From Drosophila pseudoobscura (Eukaryota; Arthropoda; Insecta; Diptera; Drosophilidae): a DNA stretch of 64,000 nt. The position numbers and the translations under genes are program-made. Below the pieces are notes generated by a model that was given only the letters and a program-made list of their open reading frames with translations, ran no database searches and was not told where the DNA came from. Below, piece after piece: positions 1-13,000 of this stretch (positions are counted from its first letter, which is position 1; every line of letters starts with the position of its first letter). The DNA is taken from assembly GCF_009870125.1 (NCBI RefSeq), contig NC_046680.1:5952001-6016000 (forward strand), in the 5' to 3' direction.

Positions 1-1580
1 TGAAATTCACGGAAACGGAAATGAAAGTGGCAAACACACACAGATGCTCCGACTTCCAAATGGCCAATAAGGTTCCTGCTGCAGAATCTGAATCGACATC
101 TCCTGGGAGGGAGAACACCAGAAAAAATCGTTGCATGAGAACGCCTTGAAATAGCACATCCTCCACCTCGAACCCGAGCGAATCTTTAAATATTTATTCA
201 CTTTTCACTGCCATTCTCTCAGTCCGCTCCCGAAAACAGACAGGGGAAGAAGCCACTCTTGCAGTTGTGTATTTGCCGAGTACTTCCGCTTTGCCGCCCT
301 TTATGCTGCTTATTTTCAACACGGCGACCTCCTACTCGTCGGTCTCGTTGACGTTGAACGTTAGACTACTGAATGTGGGAGCGTGGGTGTATGGCTGCCA
401 GTGAGTGTTTGTGGGTGAGTGCGTGAGTGAGTGCGGAAAATTCAATGGAATTTCGGTTTGGTTTTCATTTGCTTACTGCATTTTATGTACTTGTTGTCGT
501 CTCCATTTACTCTACAACTCGGCAGCTATAAGCACAGAAACATTGGAGGACAGAAGGACAAATACTTGACTCCCTCGATTGAATGCACACACTGTGCACG
601 GTTGACACTTTCCCAGGAAATGAGTGAGCTTACAGATTACTTGGATTGGCGTCAGTTAGCATGGTGAACATTTCCTTTCATCCTGCTGAATGCATTCCAT
701 CTTTTAGATCTTGTAAATCACTGCCACTTTTCAGTGCCTATGCTTTGCCCTTTTTAGAGAGTCATGCCCTTTGGTAGAGTCATGCCCCACACCTTTAACT
801 TAATCGAGTGAAGGGATTGAGAATGCAAATTCCATTCAGACTCCGAATAGCCATACCCACGGCTCAGGGCTTTGTTGAACATTAATTGTGAAATATGCAA
901 TAAAGTGTGGAAACTGTTCGTTATGGCTGATGCAATTTCCCCAACAATTTCCAACCCACTCTCTTCTCTCTATCTCACTATCTCTCTCGCTCTCTCTCTG
1001 TCTCTCTCCGTCTCTCTGTTGTCGCAAGTTAAATACAAAATTATGTCTCCATCGTGCTTGCAAATGTAATTTATGCCAAATGAGCAGCAGCCACAAACAC
1101 GGAGGGTCTCTCGCCTCGCTATCATAATAACTTATTTAATATACAAAAAAAAGCAACGAAAACATTTGCCACATGCTGCACGCGAAAAATGTTGATGAGA
1201 CAAGCGACAGGGTCTGCTTACGCTGACAATCAACTGCAGCAATGAATGGTATGGGCACTCGGCAGTCACCCACTCGCCCACTCACCGCTCACCCACTCAC
1301 GTGTGCGTGGTTTGATGGCCCTACAATTTCGCGTTTCCGCTTCGCTTTTTAATAAGTTTTTCCGACCTCGTGTCCGGAGCAGGCACAAAAGCCATGGCGG
1401 GGCAATTTGAATATGTGTGCTGTGTGGTTCGGGTTCGGTGGGTGGGATGCGTTGTGGCGATGACCTCTTTATTCGGCATGATACAAAGAGGACTAGCGTT
1501 GACTGTATTTATTGGATTTGTAGTGTTCCAGTCCGTACGGTAGTTGCCACGGATGGGTAGGCCTACAAGCTCTCTTTATA
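1..1580. other. Gene-free stretch with CT-rich tract
   Basis: I see no exon with coding character here. ORFs on both strands are short and overlap low-complexity sequence. The main landmark is a pyrimidine microsatellite at 961-1019. It may be intronic or intergenic DNA of a gene lying mostly outside the window. Confidence 0.5.
961..1019 (+). repeat. (CT)n microsatellite, imperfect
   Basis: About 59 bases of CT repeats interrupted by occasional A, G or TT. The reverse strand is a GAGA-type tract, which can bind GAGA factor (Trl) in flies, but nothing nearby shows that it does so here. Confidence 0.8.
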
Positions 1581-1700
1581 CATATAAAGAACCGCTCCAT
1601 TAACTGATCGGAGTGGCTTTCAATCAATAGTTCGCTTGATTAAAGTGAAAAGTGAAATTGGAGTGATCAAGTGCAATTTTGCACACTTTGGCCCCTTGAA
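1581..1700 (+). promoter_or_regulatory. Possible TATA promoter and 5' leader
   Basis: A TATAAAG box near 1583 is followed about 35 bases later by a TCAATC initiator-like site near 1619. Next comes A-rich sequence with repeated GTGAAA, typical of fly 5' leaders. No convincing start codon or coding exon follows within the window. This could be a non-coding first exon of a distant gene or chance. Confidence 0.2.
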
Positions 1701-3859
1701 AATCGAAAGAGTTTTCTCTCTCGGTCACTTTTCGCTCTGTAAAATAAAAACTTTACTTTTTCCTTGTGGCTACATAGTTGCTGCGAAGTCAAATAAACTT
1801 TACGCTGGCGGAAGGTCGAGGCATCGACGAAGGCGTACCCAAGTACATTTTAATTAGCATAAAATCCGTTTCCATTTCCCATTTCTTCTGTCCGGGCGCA
1901 ACTTTTCAGTGGCTTCAGCGGAGAAGCGGAACCAAGACTCGGATAGTAAATGATGGCATTGGGATTGGGCCAGGATATGCTACTCGAACAAGGAATGTGA
2001 TTACGTATTCGTATGCAGGCCCATATGCACTTCATTATTGAGCAGCCACCACCAGACTGACAGCCACAAAGAAAGAGAATAATTCAATTAAGTTCGGAGC
2101 TCCATCTTTTTTCCACCCATTCGTTCACATTGTTGTCATCGAGGTATGTGAGATTGAAGTCTGCACCTGAACCACAAGGACACGTGCCCATTGTTTCGCC
2201 CGCATCTTTGGTATGTTATATCTTTTCGTTTTCGTAAATGTGGATGGGGGCCACAGACCCCTCTCGGAAGCTAAAAAAAGGTACCAAAAACCATGTAAGT
2301 CAGAAATGATGAAAGGACTGTCCGAACAACGAAAGGTGAATTGTTTTTGCATCTGTGAGTATCTGTCTAGTCGACTATTGAACGCTAGAAGTTTCTGTTC
2401 ATTTAACAATATTTACGATTGCTGATGTTTGTTTTCTGGTGTTGATATACGAGAATGACGATTTTTTAAATTTGTTTAATAGTTCACTTGATGGTTTTTA
2501 ATTAAGGCCTATCGTTAAGTTTTTATTATCTTTACTGAAGTGTCAGCTGCAGATTTGTATGTAAATTAAACATTGAAATGTGAGTAACACAAGTAATGAA
2601 ATTGTGAAAATATCTGCGACACATTCTGATGATATTCCATGGAAATAGTCCGAAGTTAATTAAATTATTTCAGCCAACGTGATTCTACTAAAATTACCTG
2701 TGGATGGGAATTGGTTTTACAATTAAAATTCCACTCCTTCTATCGATGCCCCAAAAAGGTGACCGTCCGACGAGAGTTGCGTCCCGGATCTGTTCTGCGA
2801 AGGGCGAGACGATACGATTCCCAAACCAAATCGAAGCGAACTGAACCGTTTTCGAGCGCAATTAAAACTAAACTAATATCTCGATCGTCGACTTCTAAAT
2901 ATGAAGTGGAATGGAAATGAACTGAATGCGACAGCAGCACCAGCACCAGCACCAGCACCAGCACCAGCAGCGACCGTAGAGGCAACAGGTTTCAGCTCTC
3001 CGCTCTTCGATTATTGCCGATTCATTTGCATAATTCAAACGTGTATTCCGATGCAAATATTGATTTGTCTGACATTTCATTCCATTCCCTTGAGAGAACT
3101 TACAAGAAACGTGACTCCAGCGGAGACGGCGACGGAGACGGAGACGAAGACGAAGGCGTGTCAAGGCTCTAATTTACCACAAATCTGCGGTTGACCGTCA
3201 GGTGCGCCAGTTGATGGCAACTTTAGCAATCATGCTGCGATGCTGCGCTCCTCCCACCTTTACCCACTGATTCATCTAGAGCCCAGAGTGCTGCTAACCA
3301 CATTACCTGACGCACAAACACTTGCCAACACGTTCCGAACCCGTCGAGGAAGTGTAATGAACGCTGTCAGCTGATTTAGATTGCTCGATAGTGGGAGGTC
3401 GGTCGCATTTAAGCAGGAACATTCATTACCAGACAGCGACTCGACTTGTTGAGTGCAATTGTGACAAACGTTGAACAAGTGCGACTGACAGGCGAAATGA
3501 ACAACGTTCCGCTCCAAAGTTGACTCGAAGTCATTGGGGGATGCAATGAACCTTTCTCTGGATAGATAGATGGGCAATTACGTTGAATTTGTTCATTAGA
3601 TAAGGTTAGATAACAAAACGCAATGTCGTAAGAGGGACCCGAGATATGACGATGTCAGACATGGAAAGCAATTGGGACTGATAAATGACAATGCTCGCAC
3701 CTTTGTATGTATGTACTTTTGTTATTATTCACGACTCTAGTGCAGCTCTCTAAGCGGTGCTAATTACACACAACAATTAGTTGATTCCCAAAATGACATC
3801 GGAATCACATCGCGCATCAGCCAGGCGGATCGGGGGAAGTTCAGCAGGTAATTCCCTCG
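1701..3859. other. Gene-free stretch with two hexamer repeats
   Basis: No supported gene. A (CCAGCA)n tract lies at about 2931-2970 and a GACGGA/GACGAA-type tract at 3119-3157. Both create spurious Ala/Pro, Thr/Glu or Arg/Leu-rich ORFs on the two strands. Confidence 0.5.
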
Positions 3860-4009
3860 ATGCGTCAGCTGTGGAAACAGGTCTTGAGTGTGCTTTTGTT
3901 GGTTCTGTTCTTGGCATTGGCGTTACATACCACCAGTCGGGGGCACTCAAATTGGCTATTACCAAAAGCTCCGATCCTCTCCATCCCGCCTGTCCAGCAT
4001 TTTGCATAA
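3860..4009 (+). CDS. Candidate 49-residue secreted or anchored peptide
   Basis: An ATG at 3860 opens a 49-codon frame ending in TAA at 4007-4009. Residues 1-7 are polar/basic (MRQLWKQ). They are followed by a strongly hydrophobic run, VLSVLLLVLFLALAL, then a short Pro-rich tail ending in VQHFA. This is what a signal peptide or type II membrane anchor looks like. The stretch is more GC-rich than its surroundings. I do not recognise a family and see no convincing donor site that would extend it. It could also be the start of a Golgi-type protein with an exon boundary I cannot place, or a chance frame. No paralog is seen in the window. Confidence 0.25.
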   Translation: MRQLWKQVLSVLLLVLFLALALHTTSRGHSNWLLPKAPILSIPPVQHFA

Positions 4010-5695
4010 TCCGCTTATGAGTTACGCTCCGGAGAGCAGGAGAGCGAAGCCGAAATCCAAACATCAATGTGGACTGTGGCGCCTGTGGCGATTTCGTGAA
4101 GTACCAAGTACTTGGAATTCAGCTGCTGACGCCTTTCACTCGATTTCAGCTGCTGGCTCTCTGGATCTTTGGCCATAAATCTGGCCCAGGGTCATGCAGG
4201 TTTGCTCTTATTTCGCTTGACAATTTTGCCACTCGAATATGTGTCTCACGTCATTAGCTGTCCGCGCGTGAGAGGCCAAAGCCCGGACACCTAATACGAG
4301 ATTGAGATTCGCTTGGCATTCGGCATTGATGATGTGCTAGACTGCTTCAACAAGAAATGCAACATTTAGGGCTGAACTTTTCCCATTAAAGGCATTTTGC
4401 AGTACACATAAAGCAAGGACATTGAATTCCTGCAATGCAATCAGTGCCTCCTCTACGGACATACATACATACATGCTTTACAATCTGTGGTGGCATCGAT
4501 AGAAACAAAGAACTTAATGCTAACTTAACTCAACATATTGACATTTCAATAAAGATTATTATCTTATTAATACACATCAGGGCATTGTTGGACTGTTGTG
4601 GATAATAAGGCAAGGAGCGAGGAAACTAATTAGCTTATTATTTATTTGTTTGTCTTTTTTTCAAGTAATTTGCTGGACACAAACGGATTGCTAAAGGAGA
4701 TAATTTTAATTAGATTTGAATTGTAATTTAGTTTATTAGAAAACTAGTGTATTGCATTTTATATACCCTTCTCAGCACTCTTTTTGTAGTCCGCATTGAC
4801 GGTGGACCTTTAGCTTTTTGTTTTTTAAGAGCAACCATCAAGGGTAACCGTAACAGTTTAATGTTAAACAAGGCCTTAACATAGCTTCCACTCTAGCAGA
4901 GCTTTACTTTAGCCAATACACGAACCAGCCTATTGTTCAAACTCAATAACATAATATTTAGCAAATGGCATGCTATTTAACAGATAAACATGTAAAATAC
5001 ATGTAAGTACATAAATTCATCGAAAAGAATCCCAAGATCATGCGGAGCTGATTGATCGGTAGTCATTCCCTTACAATGAAAATGTTTCCTTTCTTATAGA
5101 GAATTGTTTTTAAATTGTATGAATAAATTGTTAAAAACAAAGCTAAAAAAGCTCTTCACCCCAAAATGAAAATTTAATTGAGAATCCGCCTGGTTGATTT
5201 TGATAAATATACGACAAATATCTCAGGCTATCGGCAGAAATGTGGTCTGAAATGTTGAGATAAATGAAATCTGATCGTTTATTATTAAACATAATCACGA
5301 AATACCGCTTTTTTGTATTACATGTTTTTATTAGTCCAACAGTTCTATCGATCGTACAATGCACAAAATTTTAAACACAATCAACACCCTCTTCAATTTA
5401 TTAATGATAATAATAATCAGTGCTTTAATTTAATGAAATAAAATTGATTTATTTTTAACATTTATTTCTGCGTTGCAACCAGACACATTTACTGTCTTTA
5501 ATGAATACCAATTAATCTCAATTACCTTTGTTATTTTTCATATTCGTTGCCAAATACAACAGAAAATATTTTCAAGTAATTAAAAAAATTTTAATGAAAT
5601 CACAACAAAATAGCCAACGTTTTTATTGAATGCAATATAGTGACAATAATCGTATCATGTTTATATAGTAATGACAAACGAGTAGAAATATATTT
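4010..5695. other. AT-rich gene-free stretch
   Basis: This stretch becomes markedly AT-rich after 4500 and has no ORF with coding character. It ends where the DINE-like element starts. Confidence 0.5.
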
Positions 5696-6744
5696 TTATA
5701 CCCGATACTCAAAATGAGTATTGGGGTATATTAGATTTGTGGTAAAAGTGGATGTGTGTAACGTCCAGAAGGAATCGTTTCCGACCCCATAAAGTATATA
5801 TATTCATGATCAGCATCAATTGCCGAGTCGATTGAGCCATGTCTGTCTGTCCGTCCGTCCGTCCGTCCGTCTGTCCATCCCCTTCAGCGCCTAGTGCTCA
5901 AAGACTATAAGAGCTAGAGCAACGATGTTTTGTATCCAGACTTCTGTGATATGTCACTGCTACAAAAATATTTCAAAACTTCGCCCCGCCCACTTCCGAC
6001 CCCGCAAAAGACGAAAATCTGTGGCATCCACATTTTTAAAGATACGATAAAACCAAAAACGCAGAATCGTAGAGAATGGCCATATCTTTTAGAATCTGCA
6101 GAATCTGAATTGGATCGTATTATTATTATAGCCAGCATTGAGAAAACAATTTCATTTTTTCTCGCCCTGTCTCTCTCTAACACACAGGTAGCATAGGCGG
6201 CTTTGCTTAGAGTAAAACATTAGCGCCTAGATCTCAGAGACTATAAAAGCTAGAGCAACCAAATTTGGTATCCACACTCCTAAGATTTTGGACCGAGACG
6301 AGTTTGTTTCAAAATTTTGCCACACCTCCAGAGTAACCAAATTTAGTATCCGCACTCCTGTTAGATCTCACTATAAAACGTATATCTCAAAATTTCGCCC
6401 CACCCCCTTACGCCCCCACAAAGGACGAAGAACTGTTTCATCCACAATATCGAGGATACGAGAAAACTAAAAACGCAGAATCATAGATAATGACCACATC
6501 TATCAGATTGCTAAATCTGGATCAGATCGGATCATTTTTATAGCCAAAAGGAACAAATCAATTTGCACTGGCTACGCAGCGCCCGACGTCACGCTCAGAC
6601 TGATTTTCTGTCTCTCTTGCACGCACTCTTTGTCGTGTCGTTTAATATTAGCGGCGTCTGCTGGAGGAGAGCCATACTGACTTATTATCGGGTATAAATG
6701 TAGAGTTGCGGTGTCCGCAGCAACTCACAACGTTCCCCCTCGTT
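5696..6744 (+). mobile_element. DINE-1/INE-1-like element, copy 1 (longest)
   Basis: It starts with TATACCCGATACTC, where GATACTC faces GAGTATTGG a few bases on as an inverted repeat. It continues through the GCGTTTCCGACC-like segment (here ATCGTTTCCGACCCC), and then a (GTCC)n tract at about 5840-5880. It ends in a short hairpin around 6703-6726 (GAGTTGC...GCAACTC) and the tail CGTTCCCCCTCGTT. These are hallmarks of the non-autonomous Helentron-derived DINE-1/INE-1 family. The middle carries two diverged tandem modules, each beginning with a GCGCCTAG-type segment followed by AGAGCTAGAGCAAC or AAAGCTAGAGCAAC. No coding capacity. Family assignment is from memory of the D. melanogaster consensus. 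Confidence 0.75.
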
Positions 6745-7063
6745 GTATCTGTATTCTTGTAAACTGAGCCACAAAATATTTAAATTCCACACAAAGACCG
6801 TCAGAAAATATAAATACAAGCTTCTGATGCTGTTGGTAAATGAATCACTTAGGTAATAATGTATTCGCATGTTATTCAAATTCAAAGCCAAAACAACAAA
6901 TATCAGAGCGGCTAACAAACACAAACTAAACGTGCGAACTATCAGAAAATCGAGTGCGGGGAAAATTTCATAGGCAGCTAGAAATATTACGTGAATTATG
7001 GGTAAAATAAATATTTTCACAATCAGTTTAATTGGAATCGCATTATGTGGGCTTTTCAGAATA
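6745..7063 (-). pseudogene. Membrane-protein-like ORF ending at DINE edge
   Basis: On the minus strand, an open frame of about 105 codons runs from just after a TGA near 7063 to the right end of the DINE element. It is rich in Leu, Ile, Phe and Val, with two or three potential membrane segments (for example FSLCLLAALIFVVLALNL). Frame and content stop being plausible exactly where the transposon tail begins, as if a reading frame had been cut by insertion. There is no good initiator ATG, so if real it would be an internal exon. Chemoreceptor-type proteins have this look, but I cannot identify a family. In AT-rich DNA such a frame can also arise by chance. Confidence 0.15.
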
Positions 7064-10000
7064 ATTCAAGCAACAAAGCAAGCAAGTACTGGCAAAATAT
7101 TCACTAAGAGATGGAAAGCCATTGAATAAATTTCAGGTTTGGATAACAATTAGCATAGTTCAAGTATATCAATTACTTCACTTAGCCATCTACCACTTCT
7201 TCAGTTTCCATCGGCCATAAGGTCCATTAACCTGGGCATTCATACATCTATTAAAATGTCCATCCCCAATTTGTCTATTCATGTAACTGTATATAACTGT
7301 ATACTCAACAGCATACTAATTTATACAATACTAATTTCTGTGAGCAGAACAGAGATAGCATCCCTGGTTGAGCTTCTGTCTCTCCTGGACTACGCAATGT
7401 GCCACATGCAACATGCAACATGCAAGCTGCCACTTCCCACGCATAACTTATTAGCCCACAACTTACAGCCTTTCCTTCTGAGAGGCAAATACTCGTATAT
7501 GGTGTAATTATTCCCGACAGGAAGCTAACTACAATGGAATTATAACCAATTAATTAATTTGGTTGATTTAATACCGTACCGCAGGCGACTCGATTATTGG
7601 ACACACCTGCATCCCGTATCCATATTAAAATTGAATTCGCATGCAGCTATGGAGAAATATTTAATTTAAACTGCAGTATCGGTTGCGTTGCGTTGCGTTA
7701 CAGCATTTTGCTTTTAGTCCTGTGTCTGATGCATTTTTAGCCCTACACGCTAAATGCAATTAAGTGGTCCCAAAACTAATTACAAATTCCATTAGGACCG
7801 AAACGTTTTTGGCAATCGTTGCATTCAGCTCCCACCGAAAATCATCCCGATAGGTTGACAAGGGCATTCTTCTTTAATTAGATAATTAAGAGCCTCTTAA
7901 ATGTGGCAGAAACTTTAACATATTTCGCTTATGTATACAGCATTTTGGGGAAAATTAATTAAAAAACTTTTGGCCAATCAGGGAGAACAAGGGGGAAATT
8001 TGTTTGCAAATAAATCTTTATGGATTAAGCGCGCTCCTTGTGTTGATATTGTTGTGCCACAGTCCATACTTCCGCCCCTGCCCCAGCACAGCCTCCTCCC
8101 CATTACGGCTTAACAAAAGATATTTTGGAAAAGCTTTAAAAACTACTTTGTTGCCCAGACCGCCGGGAAACTTTTCCAGCGACAAGGGCGGCGCGCAATG
8201 CGAAGGAAACCCGAATTGATAGGAACTCAGGATGAGATGGTGCACAGAAGCTTGAGTGTGGATGGGAGGGGTCGGTGTTGGTGTCGGTGTTGTTGGTGGT
8301 TGGACTAGACACCCAGCAGCATCGACATCGACGGGGCAGTGATTTATGCGTTTGGCCAAAAGCTTCCATCGAGGCGTGTGAAACCCCGATGGTCTCTGGA
8401 TGGAGCGGTGCCGAGCTGAATTGAGCTCCTCCAGCGGACTGAATTTTTGGTTTAATGAACTCGAATGTTAATAAATAAATTCGTCAATGAAAATGGAAAG
8501 TGGCAAGATAGTGGCTGCCTCAAAGCTTTAGCTTTACCACCAATGACTACCACAGAGGAACATAATAAAACGAAGATGAATTGCGGTCTGCTGGGCTCAT
8601 TGTTGGCCAGTTTAATTTGCCGGCGACCGACCCCCAAGCGAAGGCAACATATTGCGGGCGTGGCCTAATGAGCTGCGATGAATGGAAATTAACCAGGGCA
8701 AATTCTCTGAGCAGCAGTCGAGTCAAAGCTGGTACTAAAACAGGAACTGCCAAAGGGCTGCTGCTGCTGCTGCTGCTCCTGCTCATTCTCCCGCTGCTGC
8801 TGCTGGCCCAACATCCTGAATAATGAAATGACACTCGGAATGCCCGGAAGCTTAAAACTTCGACAACAAATATACAATTTCGACTAATTAACGTTAATGG
8901 GTATATTCTATCCAGCAATATCGGAATAATGAAGGTTGGCAGGGAAATTGATCGCTCTCGCCTTATCCGATTCCGCAAACAAATTCGAGTGAATCCTTCG
9001 CTTCTCGAGACTTAAGAAAAACTCACTTTACTGCCGATTCATTATGCCATTCAAGCGATGGCCCCCACTAAACACCCGACACGCCATTTCGCTGCCCTAT
9101 TTAAACGTGATTTAATTCGATTTATAGTCGAGTACGAGGGGACACCGGTACCCACAGACAGTAGCAAGTAGCCGGAATTGCGCTGATTCTTATTTCTTCT
9201 TGATTTTATTGCTGACTGACCAATTGACTTGGCTCGCCTCGGGGCAATCAGCACATCATCGCACAGGGAGCTAGAGGGAGCGGGGCTGGGGGCCAGTCGC
9301 CCTCGCATCGCTTAATGGCATCGACATCCTGATTATCCATCCTGCACATCATCAGGCGACCCTGCCAGCAGAGGGACCACATTATCGTTTGTTTTGATAG
9401 GTTTTTTCTGTGCTTCCCCTCGATGGGATGATGGCGATAATACTCCACACACGCTGGCTTTTTGCCTTGTGCCCTCCATCCTCGCACCATTTTTTTTGCT
9501 GTTTTTTCTAAAGTCGAGTTGTTGTTTTCTGTTTGCTGTTTGTTGTTTTGGGTAACTGGAAACGAGTCATGCTAAAAACATTCATCAATTTTGTTATCCC
9601 TGACTACTCCGTACAACAGCTCCGTACAACATTCCAGTATGTGGGATCCAAGTAAAGCACCCATTCCGGCACCCATTCGCAGGTGCTTACATGGGGCTAA
9701 GAATAGACAAATGCAGATTGAAATTGATGGCCCCTGCTGTCGGATGTCGGATGACGGCTTAGACCCCTAGCCACTTGTTAAATGTTTAAGTTCTCGATTA
9801 CAAGACAAAAGCCGCTTTTCACCATTTAGCTCGAAGGCAACAGAAGGAGGGCAAGAAAGGATGGCAAAGAGCGAGGCACGCAGGGAAAGTCCCTCCTCCA
9901 CCTATGCTTAGTCGAAATGTCGGTAGGGCCAGTTCCTGGTCTAAACTTTAAAAAGGAGAATAGCTAAAGGAATGACAGCAATTGATTGGAGGGTAAAATG

Positions 10001-13000
10001 CTCAAGGACACTTCAATTAGTAGTTTAGAAGATTAAGGATTGACTTGTATTGTGGCACATGGCTTTGAGATGCCTTCATTGATTTACCTCGGGCTAGTTT
10101 CTGTGATTTTCGAGTGTCTGTGAGAGCCATTAAAGTTGTCAACATTTCAATTATTTCTGCACAAAGAATTCCTGATGTCTGTTTAGATGCATGGTGCATG
10201 GAGAATGGTATTTAAGTCGTACATTTTTTTTGAAATGACTTTTTGTTACGGAATGAAGACCCATCAATCCAATCCAATCCATTCCATTTCTCTCTAATCT
10301 ATTGATCCTATTCCGATGTCAACAAGTGGCAACCAAATCCGGAATGGCTCAAATTGTCTCCCTGATTGTTTCCCCCACTACTGGCGTGTTATCCTTGGAA
10401 TCCTGCACATGTCAACATTTGTTATAGCCCCGGGTGTGACCCCACCCCATGCGATACGAGTAGTTTCGCCTTGATTCTGCCCGCCAACAGTGCAAACAAC
10501 AAAAACAACAAAAAATCGTTATAATAATATGCAATGCTTGACTAGGTTCCATGTGGATGAAGCATTTCCATATCCGAATATTTCCCATCATGTGTGTGTG
10601 TGTGTGTCGGAGTAGGTGGGTTCTTAGTGGCGTGGCCTGGGGGTCTGTTTGGGTGGGTGGCAGTGGCTGGGACCCTACCAAAATTGGATTTGACGTTGTT
10701 ACCGCTCTCGCAGAAGCACAACCCTCACACCCCGTGTGTATTGTCACAACTAATTGAGGTTTTTCGATTGGTTTTGAACGAAGTCTTTGTCTAGTTTTGG
10801 CAAATATGAATGCCTGAGAATTCCCACGAACAGAGAACGACTATTTTTTTTTGTCTCTCTCTCTCTCTTTCTCTCATTCTCCGTCTGCGATACGAGAAAC
10901 AAATGGCATTTTAATTAATGTCGTTCTTTTATTTTTTCGTTCACTTCGCCATCGGCTACATAGTTTGCTGCTAAACAACACCAAAAAAATAATAAAAAAC
11001 GAAATGCCTGATAAATTGTCATAAAGGGCAAGCGGATGAGAATTTTCATCAAGGCCCTTTGTACAACCTTTTGTTGCATATTTGAAATTTCCGCTGTCCA
11101 CTTATTGCAAATTTAATTCCCGAGTCGAGTTCTTTATTCACTTTTGGCTCGTTTTCTGGTGAATCCCACAATAATCCACTCTTGAAAAAGTTCACGACGG
11201 AAAAGTCTGAATATAACTTTTCTGGTTTTCCTGTCATTTCCATCGATAAGTCCGCCAACAACCATAACCATAACAATACACAAAGTAAGCCAAATAATCG
11301 CGGGCACACAAGCACAGAAGCACACACTGAGAGCCGGGGAAAGCAATTTAGGTTCTAATGAGCAGAGCGTAAAACTGCGAGCAAGGTCAATTCCTTGTCC
11401 GGCTGGCTGATAAAAAAAAATGATAAGCCCAAGACGACAGGGAAAGCAGCTGCTACCCGAAAGGATACGCAGGGGAAGTTGAAGTCTGCTTTTAGAACAC
11501 TGTTATACTACGTTATCCACTGTTATCCTGTACAGCAGCCTGTCTAATAAGTCTCTGTTAATGCTAACTCCGCGATTTGCATGCCGAACGCGTTCGCAGT
11601 GCTCGCATTTTTTATGCGGCCATTGAGGCGGCATGAAACTGTTTTGATATTTTGTTTTCATATATTTTTATGGCCTGGTAAGCAAATTGTTGGGCGCGTG
11701 GCTAATACGAAAACAGCATTGGGGGCGTAGCAGAGATTAGAGCCGACTCGAGGGGGCATTCAGTACTGAAGATTTGAATCCTGATGATGGATTCGAAAGT
11801 GAAAAAGTGTAATTAATTTTAGAGCTTAGTTGTCAACTGGCATGGCGTGGCGTGGCATTCTCTTCTCGAGATGTCGTGTGGCAAATGACGAAATGGCTTG
11901 CCTTGCCGCAAATCGCAAATTAAATTGAAAGCCTTCGTTCTATAATCTCGAAAGCAAGCCGAAACAATTGAACTCAACGGAAAAACCGAAACAAACTTCC
12001 AACTGCCGATTCATTGTGTGTCAAATTAATGACAAAGTAAAATCTCAACAACAACAAAAATGAAGAAAAGAACAAATACGGAACGAAGAAAGTTTTCCAG
12101 CATGAAATAGCATTGAGAAAAGGCGAGAAAAAGTGCACAACTATTTGGTACCCTGTGTCCTTTATAGCACTGGTTTTGTCCAGTTTTTATCCATTGGTCT
12201 TCTATATAGATACTTGATTTGCTCTGTGCCGAAACTATCTGATTACACATCACTGTGGTTGGTAGCAAAAACTCCGCACCGGAACTAACTTTTTCCCCAC
12301 AGAATGCCAAAGTGAAACATTTCCAAATTATTTCAAAAACATTTCCAACGCACACACGGGAAACTAATCACGGCTGCACTTTGCTCAACCACACCACAGA
12401 GCAGAAAATGCCGAGAGAGGCCGTAACAGAGGCAGTTACAGTTACAATTTTGTAATGGCAGCGCAAATCCAAAACTCGGAAAATCGAATAAAAATGTACC
12501 ACCAACGAGAGCTACCCATGACCGCTGGCTGGTGAGGGGCTGGCAGTGGGCACTGGACACTGGGCAGACGTGCCAATCCAATTGGAAAAATTGGAAACAG
12601 CCTGGTCAATTTCTGGTCAAGTGTTGTGTCCGTACCCGTTGGTACTTTCAATCGACCAGACCAGACCAGTATATGTACTTATTCGAGTATGGGAGACGGG
12701 ATGGTGAAAGGTACACAGAGCCGAGAGCAGAGAGAATGGCAGACAATATGTTTAACTAATGGATGGATACTCGTATTTTGTTGTAGCATTTTAAAGTTTT
12801 TGTTCTTCTCTTTGTTTGGTCATGATCTCTGCGTGTTGTCCTAAGGGGCCCTGACCTTTAGTTAACTTTTCATAATCGATGAGCAGGCAAATCCCATATA
12901 GAAAAGCCGCTTCCCCGCATCCCCTCCTGGGAGACAAAATAAAGGGTTTTCAACTTTAACCCTGCACCTTTTTTCATATTCTCCATCCCCTTTACAATAA

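Noticed and set aside
4030-4120. Bomanin-like NINVDCGACGDF stretch downstream of the short ORF
   Set aside because: The CxxC pattern resembles short immune peptides, but it is in a different frame from the leader at 3860. No splice pair with acceptable consensus joins them, and the tail is not bomanin-like.
5840-5880. Regularly spaced short repeats that might suggest a CRISPR-like array
   Set aside because: They are the (GTCC)n microsatellite block inside the DINE-like element. The genome is eukaryotic and there are no spacers.
8547-8978. 143-codon minus-strand ORF in the upstream desert
   Set aside because: Much of it is a Ser/Leu run from the CTG repeat, and the opposite strand is open too. 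No domain.
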